Assembly: GCF_000422965.1 (NCBI RefSeq)
Contig: NZ_AUHB01000012.1
Span: forward strand, 62,001 to 126,000
DNA: 64,000 bases
From: Pleomorphomonas oryzae DSM 16300
GTDB taxonomy: Bacteria > Pseudomonadota > Alphaproteobacteria > Rhizobiales > Pleomorphomonadaceae
Reading direction: 5' to 3'
A model generated the notes under the pieces. That model was not told the DNA's origin. It saw nothing but the letters and a program-made list of their open reading frames with translations, and did no database searches. The translations under genes were made by a program, and so were the position numbers. Within the stretch, counting starts at the first letter, position 1. Every line of letters starts with the position of its first letter. This document shows positions 1 through 8,889 of this stretch, piece by piece.

Positions 1-611
1 AATTGTCGGCTCGCGGCTTCCGTAATCTGATGCGCTGGGGGCGTGGCATCGACGCCGAGCTGTTCCGGCCACGACCGGCTGAAGAGGGCGTGTTCGACCT
101 GCCGCGACCGATCTTCATCAATGTCGGACGTGTTGCCGTCGAAAAGAACCTTGAGGCGTTCCTGGCTCTCGACCTGCCGGGCTCCAAGGTGGTGGTGGGT
201 GATGGGCCGCAGCGGGCCAGCCTCGAGCGGCGCTACCCGGACGTCCATTTCGTCGGCGTGAAGATCGGCGAGGACCTTGCTCGCGCTTATGCTTCGGCCG
301 ACGTCTTCGTGTTCCCCTCGCGTACCGACACCTTCGGCAACGTGCTGCTGGAAGCGCTGGCCTCGGGCCTGCCGGTCGCCGCCTATCCGGTGATGGGGCC
401 GCTCGATATCCTCGGCGACAGTGACGCCGGCATTCTCGACGAGGACCTCCGGGCCGCCTGCCTTGGCGCCCTGGCGATCGATCGCGAGGCGGCGCGCGAG
501 CTGGCGCTGTCCTTCAGCTGGCGGCGGGCGGCAATGCAGTTTCTCGACAATATCCGTCTTGCCAACGGCGAGACGTTGGATGAGGCGCCCCTCGTACCGG
601 TGACGGTCTAG
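1..611 (+). CDS. Glycosyltransferase family 1/4, C-terminal part (truncated by window edge)
   Basis: About 202 residues of a GT-B fold glycosyltransferase; the gene begins upstream of the window, so no true start is visible. The visible part has the nucleotide-sugar-binding half: a strand followed by VGRVAVEKNLEAFL (typical of GT4 enzymes), VVGDGP, and the donor-binding stretch FVFPSRTDTFGNVLLEALA with the conserved E-x7-E type pair. It resembles the MgtA/SqdX group that adds sugars to membrane lipids or exported glycans, but acceptor and sugar cannot be read from the sequence. It ends 10 bp before a convergent small gene. Family call is firm; substrate unknown. Confidence 0.85.
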   Translation, partial: LSARGFRNLMRWGRGIDAELFRPRPAEEGVFDLPRPIFINVGRVAVEKNLEAFLALDLPGSKVVVGDGPQRASLERRYPDVHFVGVKIGEDLARAYASADVFVFPSRTDTFGNVLLEALASGLPVAAYPVMGPLDILGDSDAGILDEDLRAACLGALAIDREAARELALSFSWRRAAMQFLDNIRLANGETLDEAPLVPVTV

Positions 612-621
612 CGTCGCAGAA

Positions 622-810
622 TCAGACGGTCATATCCACCAAGCTACCCATGCCAGCCGGTGGCGGGGCAGACGCTGCCGACTGGACGGCTTGGCTCATA
701 AGGTCGGCCGCCGATTGGTCCGACTTGAGCGCCATCTTCATGACCGCCGTGCCGATGTCGCTTTTGGTGTTGGCCTGCAGCATGGTCGTGACGGTCGCAG
801 CAAGGTCCAT
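622..810 (-). CDS. YjfB-family putative motility protein
   Basis: A 62-residue protein starting MDLAATVTTMLQANTKSDIG and ending in a Pro/Ala/Gly/Met-rich tail. It matches the small YjfB-like family annotated as putative motility proteins in many flagellated bacteria, whose mechanism is unknown. It is transcribed towards the glycosyltransferase gene and sits just downstream of the CheZ-type gene on the same strand, which fits a chemotaxis or motility role. I see no signal peptide or membrane segment. No sigma-54 promoter was found upstream. The call rests on overall resemblance over a short length. Confidence 0.7.
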   Translation of the reverse strand: MDLAATVTTMLQANTKSDIGTAVMKMALKSDQSAADLMSQAVQSAASAPPPAGMGSLVDMTV

Positions 811-1009
811 GTCCGATACTCGCGCCTGTTAGGTGGCTCTGTCGGGTGGAGTGAACGCCCGAAAAATTGACAAGTTGTTATTGGCGCGACGCTGCGATGG
901 CGCACAGCGGTTATCGCTCCGAGATCGCTCGCACCCGCAACGAACAGGGCGAGACGAACTGTCGGCCTAACGTCCGGCTGCCTTCCGGAAAAGCCCCCGG
1001 TGATCCCAC

Positions 1010-2275
1010 TCAGGAGAACAGTGCCTGTCGCTCGGCCTTGGTCATCTTGGCGAAGGGGTCGTCGACGTCCTTGCCTTGCCGTACCGTGTCCGACACTTCC
1101 TTCAGCGCCTCGATGGCGGTATCCACCGCCTCGGAGGCGATGGCGAGAGCTTCGTCGGTCGGCTCCTCGGCGGCTTCCGCCTCGTCCGGGGACGGCTCGA
1201 TGGCATCGAAATCGATGCTGTCGGCCAGCTCCGCAGCCGTTTCCGGCACGGCGTCAGCGGTATCGATGGCGTCGAAATCCAGGCTGTCGGCGAGCGCTGC
1301 GGCGGTCTCCGGCGTATCATCGCCGGTATCGATGGAATCGAAATCCATGCTGTCGGCAAGCGCTGCGGCGGTCTCCGGCGTGTCATCGCCGGTGTCGATG
1401 GCGTCGAAATCGATCTGACCGTCGGCTCCAACCATTGACGGGGCAGGGGCCTGACCGAGGCCGGCCATTGCGTCGATGCGGTCGAAGTCCAACTCATCGA
1501 TGGCATGGTGGGCCACCGCGTCGAGAGCCGCGCGATCGGCTTCGGCATCCTCGACCATCAGGTCGTCAACGAGATTCTGCTCGATGCCTTCGCCGGCCAG
1601 CGCCGGGCCGTTCAGGAGATGGGCATCCGGACGGTGGTCGTGGGCGTTGACGGCAACGCGGCGGTCAACCGACGACTTATGGACTTCGTCGTCGTCCATG
1701 CCCCAGATCTCGATCATCGCATTGATGCGGTTCTCGAGATAGCGCAGCACCTGCACGACCTTCTGCGTCCGCTGGCCGGTGAGGTCCTGGAACGAGCAGG
1801 CCATGTAGATGTTGGTGGTGAGGTTCTCGATCTCGTCACACAGGGCGTTGTCAGCGCCAGCCTCGCGCATCGTCCAGGCGAGTTCCTGAATCTTCTCGGC
1901 AGTGCCCAGGATTTCCGAAGTGGCGGCCTCGGTCTGCTCGACGACGGCATCGAGCTCATTGGATGCGCGATCGAAGCGGCTGAGCGGCGAACGGCCGTCG
2001 CTCTTGATCTGGGCGATTTCGAGCTTGGTGCGCTCGATGGCATCCTTCATCTCGCCGATGTCGAGGCGAATGCGATCGGCGTCCGGCCGGCGCTCCCGCT
2101 TCAATATGGTTTCGAGCCGGCCGATGGCCTCAACGACCATGTCGGTATCGACCGAACGGTGCCGCCGAGCGTATTCGAAAAGAAACCAGCGGCCCTTCTC
2201 CGTCTCCATGACGGCGGCTTCGATGGCCTCGTAATCGGATTCGCGCAAGGGCGAGAGGGCTTGCGAATTTTCCAT
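1010..2275 (-). CDS. cheZ: CheZ-like protein phosphatase of chemotaxis, with acidic repeats
   Basis: A 421-residue protein predicted to dephosphorylate CheY-P. The N-terminal 210 residues are helical and carry the CheZ signature CSFQDLTGQRTQKVV (the catalytic Gln is in QDLTGQ). The ATG at 2275 (MENSQALSP) is chosen over longer starts because similarity begins there. Residues from about 280 to 380 form an acidic insert built from a 22-residue unit (DFDAIDTGDDTPETAAALAD and variants) in three good copies and one decayed copy. The C-terminus KMTKAERQALFS resembles the short CheY-P-binding peptides at the ends of CheZ and FliM. A divergent MFS gene lies 151 bp upstream. Confidence 0.8.
   Translation of the reverse strand: MENSQALSPLRESDYEAIEAAVMETEKGRWFLFEYARRHRSVDTDMVVEAIGRLETILKRERRPDADRIRLDIGEMKDAIERTKLEIAQIKSDGRSPLSRFDRASNELDAVVEQTEAATSEILGTAEKIQELAWTMREAGADNALCDEIENLTTNIYMACSFQDLTGQRTQKVVQVLRYLENRINAMIEIWGMDDDEVHKSSVDRRVAVNAHDHRPDAHLLNGPALAGEGIEQNLVDDLMVEDAEADRAALDAVAHHAIDELDFDRIDAMAGLGQAPAPSMVGADGQIDFDAIDTGDDTPETAAALADSMDFDSIDTGDDTPETAAALADSLDFDAIDTADAVPETAAELADSIDFDAIEPSPDEAEAAEEPTDEALAIASEAVDTAIEALKEVSDTVRQGKDVDDPFAKMTKAERQALFS
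1194..1418 (-). repeat. 66-bp tandem repeats inside the cheZ-like gene
   Basis: Units begin near 1260, 1326 and 1392 (66-bp period) and encode 22-residue acidic repeats, with a decayed fourth copy towards 1200. The two most similar copies differ at only a few bases, suggesting recent expansion or homogenisation in frame. Confidence 0.8.
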
Positions 2276-2426
2276 ATTTTCGCCGCAGACCCCTTTGTAG
2301 ACTAAGCGGATACAGCTACAGCTAAAGCCCCAGCCGAAGACAGGCAAGCGATTCAGGTCGGCAAGTGACCATCATCGCCGCGAATCCTTCACAACGAGTT
2401 TATTCCGAGTTGCTCCGTTGACAAGA

Positions 2427-3647
2427 ATGATCGGGCGCTTTGCCCCCGTCTATTTGATGAGCGCCTTCTATGCCATCGCGTTCTTCGTCAACGGCGTGCT
2501 GACGCCGTTCTTTCCGGTTCTGCTGCAGGTCAAGGGCCTCAGCGGCGAGCAGATCGCCTTCGTGCTGGCGACGCCGCAGGTGATGCGCATGTTCACCATG
2601 CCGGTGGTCAGCGGCCTGTCGGACCGGGCGGGCGATCGGCGCCAAGTGATGGCCGGCCTCATCGGCCTGACGCTGGGCTTTGCCGTGCTGTTCGGCCTTG
2701 CCCATGGCGACCTCGCGGTGATGGCCGTCGGCTCCATCCTTTTGGTGCTCTCCTATTGCGTCGGGCCGCTCGCCGATGCCTTTGCCATGATCATGGATCG
2801 CCACGGCCTTGGCGAATACGGCAAGATGCGGCTTTGGGGCTCGGCGTCCTTCATCCTGGGCAATATCGTCGGCGGCTATGCCATGCAGCATTCCGGCTCG
2901 ACGGCGGTCTATCTCTTGGTGCTGTTCGGCTTCGCCATCGCCATGACGTCGACCGTCGCCATCCCGCCGGCCCCGCCGACCACAACGCAGTCTTCGGCGG
3001 CGGCGCTCACCGTGCTGCGCAAGCCGGCTTTCCTGGCGGTGCTGCTCGGCCACGCGGTCAATCAGGCCGGGCACGCCGCGCTCTATAGCTTCGGTACGAT
3101 CCTGTGGCGGGCCAACGGCTTCTCGGACTTTACCATCGGTATCTTCTGGGCAACCGGCGTCATCGCCGAGATCATCCTGTTCTCGCAGGCCGGACGGATG
3201 TTCCGGGTCGTTTCGCCGCTCAAGCTGATGGCCGGCGGCGCGGTGATCGGTTGTCTGCGCTGGCTGCTGTTCTCGATGGATCTGCCGCTGGTGCCGACGC
3301 TGGTGCTGCAGGTGATGCACGCCGGTTCCTTCGCGCTCGCCCATATCGGACTGATGCGGTTTCTGCGCGAGGTGGTGCCGACCGAGCGGGCCGCTTCGGC
3401 GCAGGGCACTTTCGTGATCTTCAACGGTCTTGCCATGGCGCTCGGTACGGCGCTGGCCGGCCGGCTGGTGCCGACGCTCGGCTCGGATACCTATGTGGTG
3501 ATGTCGGTGTTTCCGATCCTTGGCCTGATCATCCTGACGGCGGCCGGCGGTGGCGCCCGGCGCCTGCCGGCCCATGACGCAACGTTCACCGTGACAGGGA
3601 CCACAGAGATCATGCCCGCCCCAGGCCCAGAAGCACCTGCTCGGTAA
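2427..3647 (+). CDS. MFS transporter, HcaT-like (3-phenylpropionate/H+ symporter group)
   Basis: A 406-residue protein with about twelve hydrophobic segments. The N-terminal segment (RFAPVYLMSAFYAIAFFVNG), the long loop SGLSDRAGDRRQVMAG after the second or third helix, and the overall length match the MFS_1_like / PPP family typified by E. coli HcaT. The substrate cannot be read from sequence. The ATG at 2427 is preferred; an in-frame TTG at 2418 adds three residues, and neither has a strong ribosome-binding site. The gene is divergent from cheZ and convergent with the epimerase gene 30 bp downstream. Nothing nearby suggests aromatic acid catabolism. Confidence 0.75.
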   Translation: MIGRFAPVYLMSAFYAIAFFVNGVLTPFFPVLLQVKGLSGEQIAFVLATPQVMRMFTMPVVSGLSDRAGDRRQVMAGLIGLTLGFAVLFGLAHGDLAVMAVGSILLVLSYCVGPLADAFAMIMDRHGLGEYGKMRLWGSASFILGNIVGGYAMQHSGSTAVYLLVLFGFAIAMTSTVAIPPAPPTTTQSSAAALTVLRKPAFLAVLLGHAVNQAGHAALYSFGTILWRANGFSDFTIGIFWATGVIAEIILFSQAGRMFRVVSPLKLMAGGAVIGCLRWLLFSMDLPLVPTLVLQVMHAGSFALAHIGLMRFLREVVPTERAASAQGTFVIFNGLAMALGTALAGRLVPTLGSDTYVVMSVFPILGLIILTAAGGGARRLPAHDATFTVTGTTEIMPAPGPEAPAR

Positions 3648-3677
3648 AGCGGAGCTAGTCGTGCGAGCTTCGCCCGG

Positions 3678-4658
3678 TCAACCCCAGAGATCGGGGTAGG
3701 GCGGGTGGACGATCGAGCCGGAGAACATCAGGCCCGGCAGGCGATCGCGGGCGAGAAGAAGCGGGCCGTCGATATCGGCATATTGGGCGCGCTGCGCGGC
3801 GACGAAAGCCGGTGCCATGGCAAGCGAACTCGACACCATGCAGCCGACCATGACGATCAAGCCTTCCTCCTCGGCAGCGGCGATCATCTCCAGCGCTTCG
3901 GTGAGGCCGCCGGTCTTGTCCAGCTTGACGTTGACGGCATCGTAGCGGCCGACCAGATGCTTGATGTCGGCGGTGGTATGGGCGCTTTCATCGGCACAGA
4001 CGGGAACGGGGCGCTTGGCCTCGATCAGGTAGTCGTCGGCGCCGGCCGGCAGTGGCTGTTCGATCATCGCGACGCCCAGCTCGATGCAGGCCTCCATCAT
4101 GTCCGGGAACATCTCCGGCGTCCAACCCTCGTTGGCGTCGACGATGATGCGGCTGCGCGGTGCGGCCCGGCGAATGGCGACGAGGCGCTCACGGCCACCG
4201 TCGCCGCCGAGTTTCACCTTAAGGGTCGGTCGGTCGCTGGCCGACTTGGCGGCGGCCGCCATGTCCTCGACGCTGGCGAGCGAGATGGTGAAGGCAGTAT
4301 TGACCGGTTCGAGCGGCGGCAGACCCAGAAGATGGGCGACGCCGCGGCGGGTTGTCTTGGCTTCGAGGTCGATTAGGGCACAGTCGAGCGCGTTGCGGGC
4401 GGCGCCGGGCGCCAGAGTGTCGCGTAGGGCAAAGCGGTCGCCGCCCTGTTCGATGAATTGCCGGGCGCTTTCGATCTGAGCGACGACGCTTTCGACCGAC
4501 TCGCCGTAATGGGCATAGGGAACGCCTTCGCCCCGTCCCGATACGCTACCTTCGCTGACGGTGGCTACGACGACGACCGCCTCCGTCTTGGAGCCGCGAG
4601 AGATGGTGAAGGTACCGGCGATGGGAAAGCGTTCGACGGCTATGCTGAGCTTACGCAA
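3678..4658 (-). CDS. Dipeptide epimerase (L-Ala-D/L-Glu type), enolase superfamily
   Basis: A 326-residue enolase-superfamily enzyme. It should epimerise the second residue of a dipeptide such as L-Ala-D-Glu from peptidoglycan. Visible hallmarks are the catalytic lysine pair in LKVKLGG (about 144-150), metal ligands in IIVDANEGW, IEQPLP and CADES, the opposite-face lysine in VNVKLDKTGG, and a DGPLLL segment near the end. The start is TTG at 4658, preceded by a good GAGG 6 bases upstream; there is no nearer in-frame ATG. The true dipeptide preference is an inference from YcjG/YkfB-like enzymes, since the family has diversified specificity. Confidence 0.85.
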   Translation of the reverse strand: MRKLSIAVERFPIAGTFTISRGSKTEAVVVVATVSEGSVSGRGEGVPYAHYGESVESVVAQIESARQFIEQGGDRFALRDTLAPGAARNALDCALIDLEAKTTRRGVAHLLGLPPLEPVNTAFTISLASVEDMAAAAKSASDRPTLKVKLGGDGGRERLVAIRRAAPRSRIIVDANEGWTPEMFPDMMEACIELGVAMIEQPLPAGADDYLIEAKRPVPVCADESAHTTADIKHLVGRYDAVNVKLDKTGGLTEALEMIAAAEEEGLIVMVGCMVSSSLAMAPAFVAAQRAQYADIDGPLLLARDRLPGLMFSGSIVHPPYPDLWG

Positions 4659-5116
4659 TGAGACCTCACATTGATTTCCGCGTGGTTAGGGCGGCTTCGG
4701 TCGATGCCGCCGGCGCTACGCTGGAAACGCCATATCGTGGGGACCGAACAACTGTCTGTTTCGGTCAACTTTGTCCATCAGTTGCTCCACGGACACTGCA
4801 TTCGCGTGGGTCCGTTTGGCCCTAGAGTAAAGATATCAAGGCCCCATGGAAATCCTTAAAGGGACTTCGCTATGTCGAAACCCTTATCTTTCGTCTAGTC
4901 AAGCGGGGTCGACATCGGAAGTGCGAGATATGGGCATCCGGGTCGATCTGTCTCTGGCGGACGAAATATCGGCAGCTCATGGAACCGTTCGCGTCCTCTC
5001 ACGGTTTTGGGAATGCACGGATTGTCTTTGGAGGCTGGCGCCAGCAGGCGAGGCTGATGTATCGTGCATGAGGACGCAGCGCTTCCGGCGCGGCGCAGGT
5101 CCTCGAGGAGTGTGGC
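4659..5116. other. 458-bp region without a convincing gene
   Basis: This lies between the divergent epimerase and mlaE-like genes. Short open frames exist but have no family resemblance or ribosome-binding site. It presumably holds the promoters of both flanking genes. The only clear element is GAGGAG at 5105-5110, serving the GTG start at 5117. I see no tRNA or terminator here. Confidence 0.6.
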
Positions 5117-6232
5117 GTGCGGTCGGCTGACGGGGCGAGTAACGATGTGACGGTGCTCGGCGTTGCCGGCGACTGGACGGTGGAGACCGTCGGCGAAGTG
5201 CTGCCCACTGTCGCTGACAAGGTAACGCCCGGCCATCATCTGGTGTTCGATGGCAGCGATCTCGGACGGCTCGACACGGCCGGCGCCTGGGCATTGGTCG
5301 GCCTGATGCGGCAGCAGGAAGAGGCCGGTGGCTCGAGCGAACTCAAGGGCTTTTCCAAGCCTGCGGCGACGCTGATCGCGGAGATTGATCCGCTTGGCCG
5401 CGAGCGGCTGCCAGAGCCGGAGCGCGTCAACCCCATGGCCTGGACGCTCGAGGAGGTTGGTCGTGGGGCGGCCGGCATCATCGACGACGGCTATCTGCTG
5501 ATATCGATGATGGGTGAGGCGTCGGTCGCCTTCTTCAACGTGTTGCTGCTCCGTCGACGCATGCGCTGGGCGGCTGTTTTCAACAACATCAATCAGGCGG
5601 CGATTCTGGCGGTGCCGATCATCGCCCTGATGAGCTTTCTGGTCGGCATGATCATCGCCCAGCAAGGCGGTTTCTATCTGTCGAGCTACGGTGCCAACCT
5701 GTTGGTGGTCGATCTCGTCGGCGTGCTGACCTGCCGCGAACTGGGCGTGCTGCTCACCGCCATCATGATCGCCGGCCGCTCGGGGGCGGCCTACACGGCC
5801 GAGCTCGGCTCGATGAAGATGCGCGAGGAGGTCGATGCGCTGAAAGTGCTCGGCCTGTCGTCGGTGGAAGTGCTGGTGCTGCCGCGCCTCGTCGCCCTGA
5901 TCATCGCCTTGCCGATTCTGACATTGGTTTCCAACCTCGCGGCGCTGGCTGGCGCCTGGGTGGTGGGGCTTTATTATCTCGGCATACCCACGGACGTCTT
6001 TCTCAGTCGCCTCAAGGCGGCGCTGACCGTCACCCATGTGCTGATCGGCCTTTCCAAAGCGCCATTCATGGCTGCGATCATCGGTCTCATCGCCTCGATC
6101 GAGGGTATGAAGGTGAAGGGCTCGGCCGAGTCGCTCGGCGAGCACACCACCACGGCGGTGGTGAAGGCGATTTTCATGGTGGTGGTCACCGACGGTATCT
6201 TCGCCATGATCTTCGCGACGATCGGAATCTGA
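5117..6232 (+). CDS. mlaE: MlaE-type ABC transporter permease with N-terminal STAS domain
   Basis: A 371-residue inner-membrane permease for retrograde or anterograde phospholipid movement. Residues 1-95 form a STAS-like domain (LVFDGSDLGRLDTAGAWALV is the STAS core), followed from about 130 by the MlaE permease with its landmark loop AELGSMKMREEVDALKVLG that contacts the ATPase. The start is GTG at 5117, set by GAGGAG 6 bases upstream. It is the first gene of an operon with the ATPase (2 bp gap), the MCE protein and a lipoprotein. The N-terminal STAS fusion is common in alphaproteobacterial versions and replaces the separate MlaB subunit. Confidence 0.9.
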   Translation: MRSADGASNDVTVLGVAGDWTVETVGEVLPTVADKVTPGHHLVFDGSDLGRLDTAGAWALVGLMRQQEEAGGSSELKGFSKPAATLIAEIDPLGRERLPEPERVNPMAWTLEEVGRGAAGIIDDGYLLISMMGEASVAFFNVLLLRRRMRWAAVFNNINQAAILAVPIIALMSFLVGMIIAQQGGFYLSSYGANLLVVDLVGVLTCRELGVLLTAIMIAGRSGAAYTAELGSMKMREEVDALKVLGLSSVEVLVLPRLVALIIALPILTLVSNLAALAGAWVVGLYYLGIPTDVFLSRLKAALTVTHVLIGLSKAPFMAAIIGLIASIEGMKVKGSAESLGEHTTTAVVKAIFMVVVTDGIFAMIFATIGI

Positions 6233-6234
6233 CG

Positions 6235-7029
6235 ATGGCGGACGAGGTGGCGCGGCAGGGCGATGAGGAACGGGAAGCGGTGATCTCCGCCCGCGATCTC
6301 GTCGTGGGCTTTTCCGGGGAGCCGATCCTCGACGGGCTCGACATCGACGTCTGGCGAGGCGAGATCCTCGGCGTTGTCGGCGGCTCGGGCACCGGCAAGT
6401 CGGTGCTGCTTCGTACCATCATCGGCCTGAACAACCGCTCGGCGGGCAGCATCAAGATCTTCGGCAAGGATTACGACGACATGTCGAACCAGGAGCGGCA
6501 GGAGATCGGCCGCCGCTGGGGGGTGCTGTTCCAGCAAGGGGCGCTGTTTTCCTCGCTGACCGTTCTTCAGAACGTCGGCGTGCCGTTGCGCGAACATATG
6601 CGGCTGCCCGAAGAGTTGGTCGACGAACTCGCCCGGCTGAAGATCGAAATGGCCGGCTTGCCGGCCGATGCCTGTGGCAAGTATCCGGCCGAGCTTTCGG
6701 GTGGCATGATCAAGCGTGTGGCGTTGGCGCGGGCGCTGGTGCTCGACCCCGACATCGTGTTCCTCGACGAGCCGACGGCAGGCCTCGATCCGATCGGCGC
6801 CGCCGAATTCGATCAGCTGATCCTCAAATTGCGCGCTACGCTCGGCCTGACCGTGTTCATGGTAACACACGACCTCGACAGCCTCGTCACCATTACCGAC
6901 CGCATCGCCGTGCTGGGCAACCGCCGCGTTCTCGTTGATGGTACATTCGCCGAGCTCAGGTCTTTCGACCACCCCTGGGTGCGCGCCTACTTCAATGGCC
7001 CGCGTGCCGAGCACTTCACCTTCGGATAG
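6235..7029 (+). CDS. mlaF: MlaF-type ABC transporter ATP-binding protein
   Basis: A 264-residue ATPase partner of the upstream permease. Walker A GGSGTGKS is at about 49-56, the Q-loop is in VLFQQGALFSSLTV, the signature is ELSGGMIKRVALARAL, Walker B with the D-loop is PDIVFLDEPTAGLDP, and the switch His is in VTHDLDS. GALFSSLTVLQNV is typical of the MlaF group rather than amino-acid importers. Only 2 bp separate it from the permease gene and 8 bp from the next, so the three are surely cotranscribed. Confidence 0.92.
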   Translation: MADEVARQGDEEREAVISARDLVVGFSGEPILDGLDIDVWRGEILGVVGGSGTGKSVLLRTIIGLNNRSAGSIKIFGKDYDDMSNQERQEIGRRWGVLFQQGALFSSLTVLQNVGVPLREHMRLPEELVDELARLKIEMAGLPADACGKYPAELSGGMIKRVALARALVLDPDIVFLDEPTAGLDPIGAAEFDQLILKLRATLGLTVFMVTHDLDSLVTITDRIAVLGNRRVLVDGTFAELRSFDHPWVRAYFNGPRAEHFTFG

Positions 7030-7037
7030 GAAACGCC

Positions 7038-8690
7038 ATGGAATCTCGGGCCAACTATGCGGTGATCGGCGGCTTCGTCCTGGTCATGCTGACGATCGGT
7101 CTGGCGTTCCTCGGCTGGCTCAGCAACGCCGGCCAGACCCAGCGACAGGCAGAGGTGCGCGTGATCTTCTCCGGCGCGGTCACCGGCCTTTCGACCGGGT
7201 CGTCGGTGCTGTTCAACGGCATCAAGATCGGTGAAGTGCGCGATCTCCGGCTTGACGAGAAAGATCCCCGTACCGTCATCGCGATCATTCGCGTCAATCG
7301 CGATGTGCCGATCAAGACCGACACCCGCGCGACGCTGTCCTATCAGGGGCTGACCGGCGCGGCGACGCTGCAGCTCGAAGGTGGATCGCGCAACGCTCCC
7401 AGCCTGTTTGAATCGTCAACCGATGGCATGCCGACCATGCCGGCGGATATCTCTCCGTTCCAGGACATCCTCGAAAGCGCGCGCAACGTGCTGACGCGCG
7501 CCGACAGCGCCATGGCGGCAATCGACGATTTCATCACCGAGAATGGTCCGGCCTTCAACCGAACCGTCAACAACGTCGAGAAGTTTTCGGCGGCACTCGC
7601 CGACAATTCCGACAATATCTCCAAGGCGATGGCCTCGATCTCGTCGGCCGCCGATTCCATCGGCGACATTTCGCGCGATCTCAAGGGAGCGGCGGCGCAG
7701 GTGACGCGCATCCTCAACGCGGTGGATCCGCAGAGGGTGACCGAAATTACCGAGCGGCTGACGAAATCCTCCGAGCAGCTCAGTGCCGTGTTGGAACGCG
7801 CCAATGTCATCGCCGACGGCATCGATCCGGCAACGGTGAACAGCGTCGTCAAGAACGTTGCCGACGCGGCGCGGACGCTCGACGAGACGATCGCGCAAGC
7901 GAAGAGCATTCTGGCCGCTGTCGATCCGAGGGAAGTCGATCGGCTGGTGGCGAGCGTCACGTCGACATCCGACGAACTGCGGGCCACCGCTACCCGGGCC
8001 GATGCGGTGCTCGCGGCCGTCGACACGGAAAAGCTGAAATCGGTGGTCGCCTCGGTGGATACCGCCTCGAAGAATATCGCGGCCGCCTCGAACTCGTTCG
8101 GCATGGTGGTGGATGACACCCGTCAGACGATCGGGGCGGCGCGAAGCGTCGTCGAAGCCGTCGATCCCGCCAAGGTGCGATCGACGGTGACCGACGTCAG
8201 CGACTTCGCGGCCATGCTCAAGGGCTACAAGCCGCAGATCGATGCCATCATGGCCGATGTCAACCACGCCTCGGCCAGCCTGGCCAATCTCGGCAATACC
8301 ATCGATGCCCGCACGCCGGATGTCGACCGCATCGTCCGCGACACGCGGACGTTGACCGACCAGCTCAACGGCATCGCGGCGCGCGCCGACGGCATCCTGC
8401 AGAAGGTCGACGGCTACGTGACTGGCGATGGCAAGGGCCTCGTTGCCGAGGCAACGGCGGCGGCCAAATCGATCCGCGAGGTGGCCGACAAGCTCAACCA
8501 GCAGGTCGGGCCGATCGCCGACAACGTGTCGAAATTCTCGAGCCGCGGGCTCGACAGCGTGGTGGCGCTGACGGATCAGGGACGGCAGGCCCTGGCACGG
8601 CTTGACCGCGTGCTACAAGGCGTTGAAAAGAATCCTCAGCAGTTCATCTTCGGCGGGCAGGGCGTGCCCGAGTATGCGCCACGCCGATAG
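7038..8690 (+). CDS. mlaD: MCE/MlaD-family periplasmic lipid-binding protein
   Basis: A 550-residue protein anchored by one N-terminal membrane helix (about 8-28: YAVIGGFVLVMLTIGLAFLG). One MCE domain follows (about 38-120, with VTGLSTGSSVLFNGIKIGEV and YQGLTGAATLQLEGG). The rest is a long helical tail with recurring AVDPxxV units about 40 residues apart. MCE hexamers form a channel through which lipids cross the periplasm, and the tail presumably lengthens the tunnel towards the outer membrane, more like PqiB/LetB or mycobacterial Mce tails than short E. coli MlaD. It lies in an operon with permease, ATPase and lipoprotein. Confidence 0.88.
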   Translation: MESRANYAVIGGFVLVMLTIGLAFLGWLSNAGQTQRQAEVRVIFSGAVTGLSTGSSVLFNGIKIGEVRDLRLDEKDPRTVIAIIRVNRDVPIKTDTRATLSYQGLTGAATLQLEGGSRNAPSLFESSTDGMPTMPADISPFQDILESARNVLTRADSAMAAIDDFITENGPAFNRTVNNVEKFSAALADNSDNISKAMASISSAADSIGDISRDLKGAAAQVTRILNAVDPQRVTEITERLTKSSEQLSAVLERANVIADGIDPATVNSVVKNVADAARTLDETIAQAKSILAAVDPREVDRLVASVTSTSDELRATATRADAVLAAVDTEKLKSVVASVDTASKNIAAASNSFGMVVDDTRQTIGAARSVVEAVDPAKVRSTVTDVSDFAAMLKGYKPQIDAIMADVNHASASLANLGNTIDARTPDVDRIVRDTRTLTDQLNGIAARADGILQKVDGYVTGDGKGLVAEATAAAKSIREVADKLNQQVGPIADNVSKFSSRGLDSVVALTDQGRQALARLDRVLQGVEKNPQQFIFGGQGVPEYAPRR

Positions 8691-8762
8691 AAAAGAGCGA
8701 TGGTCCGCAACGGCTTTTGCTCCAGCGCGTTGTTTTCAGGCATCCGAACGGATGTTGAGATC

Positions 8763-8883
8763 TTGGTTTGACGCATCCGCGTTGTCTGAAAAGTCTGCAA
8801 CTTTTCGGGCGGATGCCTAGGGTTTTGGTTTGACGCATCCGCGTTGTCCGAAAAGTCTGCAACTTTTCGGGCGGATGCTCTAG
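8763..8883. repeat. Two tandem copies of an intergenic palindromic (REP-like) element
   Basis: Copies at 8763-8820 and 8825-8883 (62-bp period) are almost identical. Each holds an outer stem GCATCCGC/GCGGATGC (8773-8780 with 8809-8816 in copy 1) and an inner hairpin GAAAAGT-CTGCA-ACTTTTC. A decayed third hairpin, CATCCG-AA-CGGATG, is at 8741-8754. The inner sequence resembles palindromic intergenic repeats that are abundant in Hyphomicrobiales genomes. The repeat sits inside the mla-type operon, so the RNA would fold here, and it ends directly at the ribosome-binding site of the lipoprotein gene. Confidence 0.85.
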
Positions 8884-8889
8884 GAGGCG

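Noticed and set aside
2400-3575. A 391-codon minus-strand frame opposite the MFS gene
   Set aside because: It is extremely rich in Arg, His and Gln, typical of antisense translation of a membrane protein; the MFS product is convincing.
4895-6145. A 416-codon minus-strand frame opposite mlaE
   Set aside because: It is rich in His, Arg and Gln with no domain, and the overlapping MlaE permease is well supported.
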